The position numbers were made by a program, and so were the translations under genes. Of a stretch of DNA of 64,000 nt, positions 1-17,678 are shown in pieces; positions within the stretch are counted from its first letter, which is position 1, and every line of letters begins with the position of its first letter. This DNA is from Phaeotremella fagi (taxonomy: Eukaryota > Basidiomycota > Tremellomycetes > Tremellales > Phaeotremellaceae): assembly GCA_001599715.1 (NCBI GenBank), contig BCHU01000009.1, positions 868,001-932,000 of the forward strand. Reading direction: 5' to 3'. The notes under the pieces were generated by a model. That model had not been told where the DNA came from, ran no database searches, and saw only the letters and a program-made list of their open reading frames with translations.

Positions 1-735
1 GAAACGTAGAAACCAAAAGTATCACAAGCGAATCTAGTAACCCATTTCAATCCCTTGACAGCATTAAGCAACGCCGCTATCCAATGAAAAATCGCTGCCC
101 AGAGGTACGTCCATCCCATGAAATGCAGATAATTTACATTTTGATTTTCGAATATGTCATAGATGGTTTTGTTGAATACGGTGATAGGCCCTGTTACACC
201 TGAAATCAATAACGGTTGACCACCAAGAAACGATGCGACGAATGCTGCCATGAACTATAGTTTTAGCTCTACTATTTTCTGGTAAACTCACCGATGATAA
301 AAGAACTTCTTGTACCCCATATTGTCCAGTTGTTTCCTATATTTCAGTCAAGTCCAACTCCATTTTAACCTACAATCAAATCAAGTGAAAATGCGATTCC
401 AGGTAAAACATTTGCAAAAAAGATAAACTAAACAGTCAATTTTAGATCTCTTAGCGAAAACAAAAACAAAAACAAAAACCTACCCAAGTCGAAGGTATAA
501 CTCTATAATTCCAAGCATCGGTCCAATCAGATAAATAAAACGGTGATCGAGCCTTGATATCTCGAATCATACCATTTCCTAAACGAATTTTCCACCATTT
601 ATCATGATTTCTGGATGACTTGATAGATGATCTGATATGCTCCCTCGATCCGTTGATTCCATCTCCTGATCCAGATGCATCTCCAGATGGGATTGATGAA
701 CGACGTATACTGGAGTTACGTCTTGTTACTGGCAT
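1..735 (-). CDS. BOR1-type borate/anion transporter, 5' part only
   Basis: Multi-pass plasma-membrane transporter of the HCO3-/borate exchanger family (SLC4-like; yeast Bor1 exports borate). The start is the ATG at 735-733. A charged cytoplasmic leader is followed by SPFYLSDWTDAWNYRVIPST, the family's entry into the first membrane span. After an intron at about 483 come FANVLPGIAFSLDLI, then TTGQYGVQEVLL, then FLGGQPLLISGVTGPITVFN, all hallmarks of the membrane domain. Further introns lie near 370-340 and 290-250. The gene runs off the left edge, so only about the first 230 residues are present. It is divergent from the cation exchanger at 980, with about 245 bp between the starts. The family is clear; borate as the substrate is inferred from the family. 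Confidence 0.88.
457..479. repeat. (AAAAAC)n simple repeat in BOR1 intron 1
   Basis: About four tandem AAAAAC units lie just inside the donor end of BOR1 intron 1, giving a T-rich intron on the coding strand. It looks like an ordinary microsatellite. Confidence 0.8.
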
Positions 736-979
736 CGTTGCATTTCAATCGGGACGATGAAGGTAAAGATATGTAGATATGGATTCCTTATTTGTCTTTT
801 TATGCATCACCTAAACCGGAAATTCGGAATGGAATGGAATTTACCAAAGCAATGACGATTTGTTGTTTTTATGGAACTCAAAGTCTCCTTTATCACTCTT
901 ACTCGTCGATACTACTACAGCTCCATTCCTTCTATACGACTAAGGTAGTATGATATAGACACATACACTCTCGTGGGTC
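736..979. promoter_or_regulatory. Divergent promoter, BOR1 / CCX exchanger
   Basis: This 244 bp gap lies between two divergent start codons, both for ion transporters. It must hold both promoters and 5' leaders. I see no clear TATA box or strong repeated motif, so no specific regulator can be proposed. Confidence 0.6.
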
Positions 980-3571
980 ATGTCATCGTTGTCACCAAGA
1001 AGAGCTTGGTTTCTACTAGCTCTGACACTCACAATCCACATAATCCTTTCTCGCACGACCACCCCAACCAAAACATCATTTCTAACGACAAACTTCAAAA
1101 GAGATCTCATCCCAGATCAAACTTCATCAACATCTTCAACTCTCCTCTCCCTACCTTACAGCGAATGGTACAAAAATCTCCCACCAGCCCTCAAACCGAT
1201 CTACATCACCTCCCTCCTATTTCTCTTGGCATTCTTATTCAGTTTCATCGGGATCTCAGCGTCTGATTTCTTCTGTCCAAATTTATCAACTGTTGCTAAT
1301 CAACTTGGATTAAGCGAATCCACTGCTGGTGTCACTTTTTTAGCGTTTGGGAATGGAAGTCCAGATGTTTTCTCGACCTTTGCTTCGTTAAAAAATGGTA
1401 CTTTTAGTTTAGCTGTCGGTGAACTGATCGGAGCTGCTTCTTTTAGTAAGTCGTTTCTAATCAGGATTCAACTGATCTGTAGTCGTTTCTATCGTCGTTG
1501 GTTCTATCGCTTTCATACGACCTTTTCATGTTCCTCGACATGCTTTCTTGCGGGATGTGATCTTTTTCACCATGGCTGTTATAGTCCTTATCGCAGTCTT
1601 GGCTGATGGTCATCTTACCGTATTTGAATCAGGTGGAATGGTAATACTCTACATCACATATGTGACGACTGTCGTCTTAGGAAACTGGTGGGCAAGAAGA
1701 AGAAGGCATAGGAAAGAAATATCATCAACCTCATCTCAATTTGGTCATATCGAAGATTTACCCAGTTTCCATTTACCGTCTCCATCACCAAATGCACTGG
1801 AAGATTCAATAGGAAGTCTTACAGGAGAGTCACCGCCCCCAAGTCCATCAACACCAGCACGTAGAAATCGAGCTCTCAGCACTTCATCTAGATTATCTGT
1901 CAACTATCCCAAGGATACACCAAGACCAACATTTTCATTATTAGGTGCAATAGAATTTAGAGACGTTGTTAATTCATTGAAACGTGAATCAGACTCGAGT
2001 CTTTCAAGTCCTGGCAGAAGTCCTATAACTTCTCCAGGTAATTATACAAACGATTATTTCGGTCCTGCTGCTATAGCTGCTTATTCACATCGTCGAAGTG
2101 TTTCTCAAAGTGGATCTGGAATTGGTTCTTCAGATAATCGTCCTAGGTACGGTCGTAGAAGATCTGATACGCAACATCATCCAGGTCCTTCTCGTTTAGG
2201 TGAAAATCTGATTCCAGAATCTGATCCATGGAACGAGAATGCACCACCACCTAGACCTGATCTAACACGATTAATCATTCCAGACTTAACTCAACATGCT
2301 ACTACAGCTTCACCATCTCATCTTGAAGTTCCAACTATATCAGTTGTTGATCCCTCAGGTTTATCTAATGAACTCACTTCACCCCCGGAATCTCCCAAGT
2401 CCAGATTCGAATTCCGTCGACGAAGTCGTAAAATCCTCAGAATCCTTTTCCCCTCTTTACAATCTTTCAGACATAAATCTTATATTGGAATGATACTCGC
2501 TATCATGTCGGTCCCCGCGATTCTAGCTTTAACAGTGACGTTACCTGTAGTAGATGATGGAAGAGGTGAAGACGAAGGTGGTATAGCTTTACCTACGACA
2601 GAGGACGAAGGGTTAGAAGAAGGGTTTGAGCAATTGGAACAAGATGAACGTAATGACGATCGTCAGTTGAATCCAGCAATTGGAGAAGAACTTCATCATT
2701 TAGTTGATTATGGATTTTCACCACTTCACAGTCCGTTAGGTCGTATTCATCATCATTCTTCCATGCGTCGTATCAGCCAAGAAGGACTGAGGGAGGCTGA
2801 ACCAACGAAAGAGATGTTGGATGAGATTCAACATGAACAGGATATGGGTTATCAGAGGGGATTAACTGCTGTTCAGTGTGTTCTAGGACCTGTTTTCTGT
2901 TCTTTCGTCATCTTTAGTAAGTCCTATACTTCAAGTCGGGGGCTAGCAGCTAACACCATATATCTGTAGATGGGACAAGTTACGGTATATGGATCATCCT
3001 ATCTTGCGCTCTCTTGGGAGTGGTTCTTGGTGTCATTGTCTTTCACAACTCGTTGGATGGTAAACAACAACCTTGGCGATTCATTCGATGTATCTGCGGT
3101 TTCATCTGCAGTATGGTTTGGATCGCAGCCATAGCCGACGAAGTAGTCAGTGTCCTTCAAACTGTTGGGGAAATCTTAGGTCTCAGTGACGCTATCATCG
3201 GATTAACGATCTTCGCCGTTGGAAACAGTCTAGCAGATCTAGTAGCGAACGTTACGGTAGCTCAATTCGCTCCAGCCATGGCATATGCTGCATGTTTCGG
3301 TGGACCGATGTTAAATCTTTTACTAGGTGTTGGGGGTTCAGGAACCTATCACATGTTAACTTCAACCACGCATTCACCGGTTAGAATAGATTTCTCACCT
3401 ACACTTTGGGTTTCTGCTGGTGGTTTAGTCTTGATTTTGATAGCGACTGCTGTGTTCGTCCCTTTGAACGGTTACATGATCGATAGAAGATGGGCTGGTT
3501 GTCTGATCGTGGCTTATCTTGTTGTTATGGGGGTTAATGTTGGGGTGGAAATCAAAACTGGTAGAGATTGA
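980..3571 (+). CDS. CCX-type sodium/calcium exchanger family protein
   Basis: Cation/Ca2+ exchanger of the CaCA superfamily (yeast YDL206W / NCLX-like group), expected in an internal membrane. Exons 980-1445, 1483-2916 and 2970-3571 join in frame to about 833 residues. A signal-anchor-like hydrophobic N-terminus is followed by the alpha-1 repeat LAFGNGSPDVFSTFAS and several membrane spans. A long serine- and proline-rich cytoplasmic loop (roughly 1700-2450) comes next, then an acidic stretch. A second membrane half carries the alpha-2 repeat GNSLADLVANVTVAQFAPAM. Both ion-binding repeats are intact (GNGSPD and GNSLAD). The large disordered loop is typical of the fungal members. Family is clear; exact ion specificity and compartment are inferred. 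Confidence 0.9.
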
Positions 3572-3708
3572 GTTTTGTATCATGTTTGTATATAATGTAT
3601 AATGCACATTTATTGCTGAAATACAGACACAGTACAAGGCACTGGATATCCACTACGAATAAGTCAAGTTCATAAACCGAACCCACAATTCCGTGACTAA
3701 CCTCTGTT

Positions 3709-3915
3709 CTAAGCTGTATCATAAGCTGAAGGTAAAGTTCCTCCAACTCCATCCTCATCAACTTCAGCCATGACAGGACGAGTATCAACATCTTCATTAA
3801 CTCCGCTGCCACCAGCAAAACGCTCATTTAGAAGACTTTTCAGCTTTCTGTCCGTGAAGGGAGTTGCAGATTGAGACAGGTTCCGGAAGAATTCGTAATT
3901 CTTGATCTTATGCAT
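3709..3915 (-). CDS. Possible last exon of a small unrecognised gene
   Basis: An open frame of 68 codons encodes a hydrophilic peptide with natural-looking composition, including KIKNYEFFRNLSQSATPFTD and an acidic C-terminus ending LPSAYDTA. It lies in the gap between two plus-strand genes. Upstream on the minus strand (3916-4440) are splice-like signals, such as GTAAGT near 4217 and acceptors near 3940 and 3912, and a hydrophobic-looking piece near 4235. I could not build one consistent frame through them. It may be the 3' exon of a short multi-exon gene or a chance frame in the 3' UTR of the exchanger. I do not recognise it. Confidence 0.3.
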   Translation of the reverse strand: MHKIKNYEFFRNLSQSATPFTDRKLKSLLNERFAGGSGVNEDVDTRPVMAEVDEDGVGGTLPSAYDTA

Positions 3916-4441
3916 AGAATCAAGATGACAAAACTGTGATCAAGATGCAGTTACAAATCGGCAACAGATGATTGGCTGGATAGCTACAACCGTTCATTCA
4001 AGTCGATTAGGTAGGGCACGAAATCCGAGCGCCGCTGTAGCCCTGAGCAACTGAGCAATTGACAGCCACTGAGATAACAAGGCTTGAAGCTTTTGAGAGC
4101 TGAGGCGCTGTCACAACACTTGCCGGCCAACATCAAGAGTAAATATAGCTGTGGTGGCCATCGATGGCACCAACGTACTCTCCAACAGATTCCCAGCATC
4201 TCGTTATTTCAGGAACACTTACCAGCGGAAACAACGCTACCGAATAACCTACGTCAAAAATGATGAATGCCTAAAGTACTCCTTTGCCAGTGTGTAACCT
4301 TGACAACAATACATCAGTGCCTGTTGAGGCGCCTTTTCAGCATGGACATCCAGTTTGAATAACACAGCAGTTTATCAATAAAACGGACAACTCCACCAAC
4401 ATTGTCTTTCCCATCATTTCTCATATTTCCCAATACGAAAA

Positions 4442-5614
4442 ATGGCTCATTCTTTACCACAAATTCCTGCTGATAGTTGGTTCGCTGGGGAGGAATATAA
4501 AAGTCTAGCGAACGATTTGAGGGTCATTCGAGACGGTGGACGTCCAGTGAGTTGGAAGTTGGAGGTTAGGTTTTGACCCGACTAAAACCACTTTCTCAGG
4601 CGGATTGGCAAAGTCTCACTAGGTATGAGGAAGCAGCCGTTCATCTTGCCTTTGCAGAGGGTCTGTACCGAACTTATGCTGTAAGTCTAATTCCAGCGCG
4701 ATTGATCAATTACTGATTTGATGGGCACAGTTTGCGGAATGGGCAGCAGAGAAGAAGGATATCACCAACTTTCTTGGATACGCTGACGTCGTATTTGGAC
4801 ATATCGTGATTGCAGATGAGTACGACAGTAAGTTTTGAAGATATCAAGAGGATCTAATTCTGCAAGACAAAAAGATTCAGCCAACTTTCCTCAAATACGC
4901 CAAGGAACCACCTACCACGACACACGTTGCTGAGCCGTACGAAGAAGAATTGCTTGCCACTTGGAACTACGTCCGAAAATGTCGCGCCAACATCAAAACT
5001 GCTGGTCCACCTGTCGTACCCAAACCACCTGCAGAGGTCGCCAAAGCGGATCCAGCTTTGGTCGGACTAGGTACTGCCGAATACGACCCTAAAGCTCTTC
5101 GAGCAGCTTTGGAGTCATGGGCTCCAAAAGCCATCAGATCCTTTGTTGGAGAAGTCCTCTCTGTCACTCCAGAATATATGGAGAAAGTAGGTAAACAAGG
5201 ACACGACGAGATGCACAAGATGCTTGACGCGCATCTCAAAGCTCAAGATCCCTCTTGGTTCGCGTGCGCTGCGGTCAGTACACTAGGTTCTCTTTTACAA
5301 ATCGCTGACTTAATTGTAGCTTGCCGGATGGCCAAACGAGTGCACTATGTCTGTCATCAAGCCCCCCTTCCTGGTACGAAAATTGGTTGTTCCGGTAAGT
5401 GAGAATATTGACATTCACTGAGATCATAGCTCGTCTTCGCACGCAAACACAACGATGTCTGGAAGTATGCACCATTCCCCGAGGTGAGTTCCGTGGCGTG
5501 ATCAATACTCATCAATCAAGAATCTTACCGTAGGAGGCGCTGCTTGAGAAGCTTGACAAAGTCTGGTGGAAGTATTTGGGTGTTCTTATAATGGTTTTTC
5601 CTGGTTTAGCCTAA
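4442..5614 (+). CDS. Unrecognised alpha-helical protein, about 292 residues
   Basis: Seven exons join in frame: 4442-4546, 4600-4680, 4731-4827, 4867-5273, 5320-5373, 5430-5483 and 5534-5614. The product is soluble, helical and rich in Trp, Ala and Glu, with segments such as RYEEAAVHLAFAEGLYRTYA, EEELLATWNYVRKCRANIK and ALLEKLDKVWWKYLG. A proline-rich linker (VVPKPPAEV) separates two helical halves. There is no signal peptide; the last residues are hydrophobic (GVLIMVFPGLA). Intron 5 uses a GTACGA donor at 5374. The better-looking GTAAGT at 5395 would shift the next exon out of frame. I do not recognise a family and assign no function. Confidence 0.7.
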
Positions 5615-6274
5615 TAGTTTATGATTTCTCTTCTTGAATATTGAACTTGACTCCAAAACTTTGCCTTCTGAGACTGGATTGAGTAAAATGATATGTCGTC
5701 ACTCCCGCAAAGGGCTTAGAGGTCAAGAACCGAGATGTCACATTGCACTTGAAGGTGAAGAGAGCTCGCAAGTTCCGGCATATGCTGTAACAGTTTGTCA
5801 CATTTCACCGCTTTTCCCAGGTTATTGTCCGATCCAGATACACGAGAAAATGTTTTGCCACTTGCTCGTAATCAACTTTGAGGTTTGTGTCAGCGATCTC
5901 ATATATCAGATATGACATATTATTTCCAATACACTGACAGGCTCAGATATTGTTCTGCTGCACAGCAGTTCTTGCTGTCTATTATCTTAGGAAAGGAAGA
6001 CTTGGTACAATGGATATTATTTTCCAACATCCGGTGTCACTAGAAATTCTGAGAGTGGCGGTTTTCCACTAATGTCGCGCTATCTTTTTCCGTCGGAATG
6101 GCAAGGATGGCAGTCTTCCAATTCTTTGTCATATCTTGCAAATTCTTAGACATTTGTTTGTCATCAACATCTTTCAGAGATGGATATAAAGCAGACAACA
6201 GGAGATCAAAATAATGTTACTTCTCAATCAATCCTTCTTCAAACGTACAATTTTTATGATTTTTTGACTAAACA
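5615..6274. other. Intergenic region
   Basis: These 660 bp hold the 3' end of the preceding gene and the promoter of the dehydrogenase. A 93-codon frame at 5634-5915 begins with TTG and has no family resemblance, so I treat it as chance. No RNA gene or repeat was seen. Confidence 0.5.
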
Positions 6275-7338
6275 ATGAGTAACAATCGTAAAGTCGCTTT
6301 GATCACTGGTTGTTCCGAACCCTCTAGTTTGGGAGCGAGTCTCGCTTTGGATCTTCTCAAGCGAGGGTTCAGAGTATTCGCTACTGCTAGAAAGGTATCT
6401 ACTATGTCAAAGTTGAAAGAGGCGGGATGTGAAGTGAGTTGTCGAATCGATTGTAAATCTCCTGTTATTAACATCACTAGCTTCTTGAACTCGACGTGAC
6501 TAGCGAAAATTCAATCAACGCCGCCGTCTCAGCTTTGACTGAGCTCACAAATGGAAGATTAGATATCTTGATCAACAATGTAAGTAGACGTTGTACGCAT
6601 CGTTTACTGAGTATTAGGCTGGCGTCGCAAGCGTTGGTCCAGCTTTGGACACCGACCTTAACAAGATGCGTGCAATGTACGAAGTAAACGTATTTGGTCC
6701 TCTTGCAACTATTCAAGCTTTCTCACCTCTTTTGATCAACACTGCCAACAAGGTCACCAATGGTGAAAAGCCTGCTCACACGATCATACTCAATGTCGGA
6801 AGTGTTGTAGTCCACTCTTTCCCTTGGCAAGCTGCATATTCTTCATCGAAGGTGTGTAACCCTATAGAAAGAAACCACTAACCTCATGTCAGGCAGCTTT
6901 ACAATCCATCTCCGATGTATTGAAGTTCGAAATGAAAAATCTGAACATCAAAGTCATCACGCTCGAGTTAGGTATGTCACCAATCAGAATCACCCTAACC
7001 CAATCACAGCCCAAGTAACAACTGCAATGTCAACCGCCCAAAAGCCATTTGACACAAGCTCGGAAAATCTTTCAGGATACTATACGAATTTTGAAGAGAT
7101 TTACAAAGCCAACAAAGACGATGCCACCAAAAGATTAGCTTCTGGTATGCGACCAAGTCAAGCAGCCAAACAAGTTATCGATGCTATCTTGAAGACGAGT
7201 CCCAAAGGTAAGATTTGGGTTGGAGATGTTAGTTGGCTTTTCCAATACCTTTGGGCGTATTTACCAACGAGTTTCAAGTTCAATTTATTCCATAAGATGT
7301 TGAGATCTAACCAGGTCTCGACACCAAAGGTCTTGTAG
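6275..7338 (+). CDS. Short-chain dehydrogenase/reductase (Ayr1-like)
   Basis: NAD(P)H-dependent oxidoreductase of the classical SDR family. Exons 6275-6433, 6481-6579, 6618-6851, 6893-6971 and 7010-7338 give 299 residues. Near the N-terminus is the Rossmann start VALITGCSEPSSLGASLA, then LDVTS, ILINNAGV across the second splice, NVFGPLATIQAF, and the catalytic pair YSSSK after a GSV strand. The spaced glycine motif with Ser-Ser-Leu-Gly resembles the yeast acyl-dihydroxyacetone-phosphate reductase Ayr1 group. A hydrophobic segment near the C-terminus (VSWLFQYLWAYLP) suggests membrane association, as in Ayr1. The fold is certain; the substrate is not. Confidence 0.88.
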
Positions 7339-7815
7339 CGGGATCAATTTTATCTAGTTTGTTGTGATTTATGTGAATTCTCTGAAATAATCTCTCGTTG
7401 GATAAAGCCGATGTGACGTCTATCGCAGTAAGGACAGTCTGTTAATCTGCTCAAATCGACCTACCTGAGAAGTGACATAACTAAGGTAAGAAAACAACGC
7501 ATCAGCAAAGCGGTAACTTTGGACATGTGATTCAGGGAAAGAGAAAATTGCCGCAAAACCCTGAACGATTTGTCCATTCAATCGATAATTTTCGAGGTCT
7601 ACCCGGCGGCAGAAGCATTTCGTAACCAGTAGATATAGATTCCCAGAACCTCGTTTACGACAGTGAACCCTTTATATTGGTTTCAAAAAATTCCAATGTG
7701 AAAAAGCAGCCAACACGGCAGCCCGTCCAATCGGCCGTAAACTTTCTCGCACTATAGGTATACTTTTCTGTAAGAAATCTTATCATTCTTCTTTCATTTA
7801 TTAGGATTATTCGAA
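7339..7815. other. Intergenic region before the hexose transporter
   Basis: These 477 bp contain the dehydrogenase 3' end and the transporter promoter. I see no open gene, repeat or RNA. Confidence 0.5.
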
Positions 7816-9765
7816 ATGGCACCAAGAAGTAATAAGAAAGCTTTGACTTTATGTCTCTTCCAGAGTTTAGCTGGTGTTATTTTTGGGTGGGCCAATTCAG
7901 AATGTAGTGGTTTGGTAAGTGTGGCAATACAATAGATATACAACAATTGTTTCTGACGAAGAATTTGGTTAATAGTTCAACATGCCAGCTTACCAAGCTC
8001 GTTTCGGTGAATGTGACGCTTCAGGAGTTTGTTCAATTGGTACAACCAGAGAATCAGCTATTACTGGTTTACTATCAGTCGGTGCTGTAATCGGAGCAGT
8101 TGGTTCAGGTTCAGTAGCTGACAGAGTAAGTGGTCATCAACAACCCTAAATTATTGTTATTGATAGAATATCGTAGCTGGGGCTCAGAATCACTTGTCTT
8201 ACATTCATCTTCATTTACATGATTGGTGCTGCTATCGAGACATCTGCTTATAATACGTATGCTCAACTTTGCGTTGCCAGGTTATTGACAGGTTTAGGAG
8301 TCGGTAAGTTGGTATACGGTATAAGCTGGTACAGACCGAAGCTTACAGTTCATAAGGCGCTACCTCCGGTTTGGTCCCAGTATTCCAAGCTGAAGCCAGT
8401 CCACCACAATTTAGAGGTATCGTAACAGGCAAGTCACGTCACACGATACAAAACTAATCAAAACCAGGTAGTTTCCAACTCTGCGTAACCCTAGGTATTT
8501 GGGGTAGCGCCATGTCCAATTGGGGATTCAGCACCACAGCCGGCGACCTAAGTTGGAGAGTGACAGTTGGTCTTCAACTAGTTTTCGCCGTACTCCTATT
8601 CATAGGATTCATCTTTTCACCCGAATCACCAAGATTCCTAGCTAAAAATGGGAAATGGGAAGAATGTCGAAAAAACCTTGCTAATCTACGTGGTCTACCC
8701 GTCGAACATTCTGATATCGACGTTGAGATGGATGAAATTCATATCAAAACCGATGAAGATTTACAGAAAGGTGCCGCTTCTTATGCTGAAGTCTTCTCTA
8801 CGAAAGATAGAATTCTTTGGAGAGTCATGATCGGTGTTTTCGTTCAGGTAAGCTATACTCCAACATTTTCGGACTTGAAATTGACGCGAAAATGTACAAA
8901 GATTGGTCAACAGATAACAGGTATAAACTTCTTTTTCAGTTACGGAGTTCAATTCGCGCAAACGGCCGGTCTAAGCAATACATGTAAGTCAACCCTGCAG
9001 AACCCCGTAACTAACACCGTAAATAGTCGTCTTCCAGATAATCCTAGCCTCAGTGAACATAATAATGTCTTTCCCCGGAATCTATTTCGTCGACAGATTC
9101 GGTCGAAGACCAGTCCTCCTCTGGGGAGCAGCTATCATGTTCCTAGGTCAAATCGTCACCGGATCCGTCTCTCTGAAATACCCAAACAACTCTACAGCAG
9201 GTGACGTGCTCATCGCCTTCACTTGTATTTTCGTAGCGGCTTTTGCTTCTAGTTGGGGTCCAGTCGCTTGGGTCGTTTGTGGTGAATCCTTCCCTTCGCG
9301 TCTTAGTGCTATCTGTGTCACACTTGTGAGTTTATAGATTTTTAGACCAGTTGGCTGACGGTTAGGGAACCGGTGCTAATTGGTTATTCAATTTAATCAT
9401 TGCATTCGCCGCTCCACAAATCCAAGCTAGAATCGGAACTTCCATAACATTCGTTTGGGCAGGTTGTTTACTCGTATCATTCCTTTTCGCTTTCACCTGT
9501 ATCCCAGAAACAAAAGGTCTTACTCTTGAAGAGTGAGTTTCAGTAATTTGCAGTACTAACAACCAGGGTTGATGCCATGTACCTTTCCAAAATTCCCGCA
9601 TGGAAATCGTCGACCTTCAAAAGACTTCAAGAGGACGAGCAACTCAAATCTCACGAGAAACATCTAGCCAGATCAGTTCACAAAGAGGATGCAAAATCCA
9701 GTCAACAAACCAGTACCGCCACATCCGCTAGAAACAGTCAAGAAGTTCAAGAAACCGCTGCTTAA
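7816..9765 (+). CDS. MFS hexose transporter
   Basis: Twelve-helix sugar porter of the major facilitator superfamily, acting at the plasma membrane. Nine exons (7816-7914, 7976-8125, 8177-8303, 8357-8428, 8468-8847, 8914-8983, 9027-9325, 9366-9532, 9567-9765) give 520 residues. Sugar-porter signatures are in order: an FGWANSECSG first helix, LTGLGVG, the PESPRFL motif after helix 6, QITGINFFFSYGV in helix 7, RFGRRPVLLWG, the FASSWGPVAWVV helix, and PETKGLTLEE after helix 12. The C-terminal tail is hydrophilic and Ser/Gln-rich. Intron 4 (8429-8467) has a GC donor. It is glucose-transporter-like; substrate range and affinity cannot be read from the sequence. Confidence 0.93.
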
Positions 9766-9865
9766 ATCGTAGCTTATTATAGACACAATAGAAAGCATAG
9801 ACAAAACTAGATACATCTTACCCACATCTCATGCATATACACACTTGAACAGAACGTAGTTAGAT

Positions 9866-16201
<6,336 letters not shown>

Positions 16202-16716
16202 TTTGGTCTCGATGAATTGAAGTAGGGTGATCGTAAGTTTCGGATTGAGGGATTGAGATAGTCGGTACCACAACTAATGGTATATTTAACGGATGGTTAT
16301 CAGTGTGTGAATGTAATTTCTATAATGATATCTAGGAGGGTATGGAATATTGTTGACCAACTGTAAACTCAACCAACCAAGCAATCAATCACTCAACCAA
16401 AGTGATAATCTGACATCTAACATCATCAAAGTCGCGTGTGTAAGTGGAGCCCCTTTGATAACCAAATTAGGCGTGCAAAGTCTTCACCGTGCCACTTTCT
16501 AACGGATGAAAATGTATTACCATAAACTTTCAACTTTTGTCGTCTCTAGCATCTATTAAATCAACAAATAAAATTAAAAACATATCATAACGACAGTTCC
16601 ATCTTTGATCATATATCAACTAGCATCATCATCGTCAGGATCGTTCTTCATTCATCTGCTCACCCCACTCTCGTTAAATCAATCACCAAAGCCTTCCTGA
16701 GATCAAATAGAATATA
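16202..16716. promoter_or_regulatory. Divergent promoter, ABCC transporter / RPB5
   Basis: This 515 bp gap lies between divergent starts. It has CAACCAA-type repeats around 16370-16400 and an A/T-rich stretch near 16555-16590. No convincing binding-site array was seen. Confidence 0.5.
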
Positions 16717-17678
16717 ATGTCACAAGAAACAGATAGAGAATTAGCAAGACTATGGAGAGTCTCCAGGACCGTTCATGAAATGGTTAGAGATAGAGTAGGT
16801 ATCAGATAGCGCTTCATCAATTCTGTTTGACAAGATCTGACAACGTCTCAGGGGTATTTAGTCGCAGATTACGAAGTTGAAATTTCGTTCGATGATTTCA
16901 AAGCTCAATTCGGTGCAGGTGGGGGTCCAGAGTATGTCAACTCGTCTTCAATATATAAATATATGAGTGATCCTGCTAAATGTCTGAATTAGTCGAACAG
17001 CTATGTCGTTCCATGCCGATCATCCAGAGAATGAAGGTGATAGAATATATGTTTACTTCTGTAACGAGAAGAATGTTAGTAAACAGGCCATGAGGACGTG
17101 AGTAGATTTGTTGTTGATAATCAAGAGTAGATTTGGATACATCCATTAGTCTTCATTATATCTAGATAGTAGTTGACCGCCTTTACAGATTTATCACATC
17201 TTTAGATAAAATTCTGGCAAAAAGAGGAATTATGATTTGGACGGAAAAGATGTCACCAGCTGCTCGAAAGGTGAGTATCGATCTCAAGATGTAACCATCT
17301 TTTCGTCTAGTACGACATACTGATAAATTCTACAGACGCTACAAGAAATGCAATCCGAATACCACCTAGAAGATTTCCCCGAATCAGATTTATTAGTCAA
17401 CATCACCCGTCATTTCCTAGTACCCAAACATCAAATAATGAAACCAGAAGACAAATCAGCATTAATTAAAAGATAGTAAGTAAACTATAATTGAATGTTT
17501 CGACGTTGACTAATCACTCATCCATTCGTGTAGTCGATTAAAAGACACCCAACTACCGAGAATTCTACTTACCGATCCAATAGCAAGATATTACGGTATG
17601 AAACGTGGACAGGTTATGAAAATCGAAAGACAATCTGAGACTGCTGGGAGATATATCACATACAGAATCTGTATGTGA
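16717..17678 (+). CDS. RPB5: RNA polymerase I/II/III shared subunit RPABC1
   Basis: Common subunit of the three nuclear RNA polymerases. Exons 16717-16794, 16852-16931, 16993-17097, 17189-17270, 17336-17475 and 17534-17678 give 209 residues, the usual RPB5 length. The N-terminal jaw domain starts [19 protein letters not shown]. The C-terminal assembly domain is the most conserved part: [20 protein letters not shown], then [20 protein letters not shown] and the terminal YRICM. All core motifs are present. It is divergent from the ABC transporter. Confidence 0.97.

Noticed and set aside
5634..5915. 93-codon plus-strand frame after the 4442 gene
   Set aside because: It begins at TTG, not ATG, and shows no recognisable family or link to the preceding gene, which already has a good stop.
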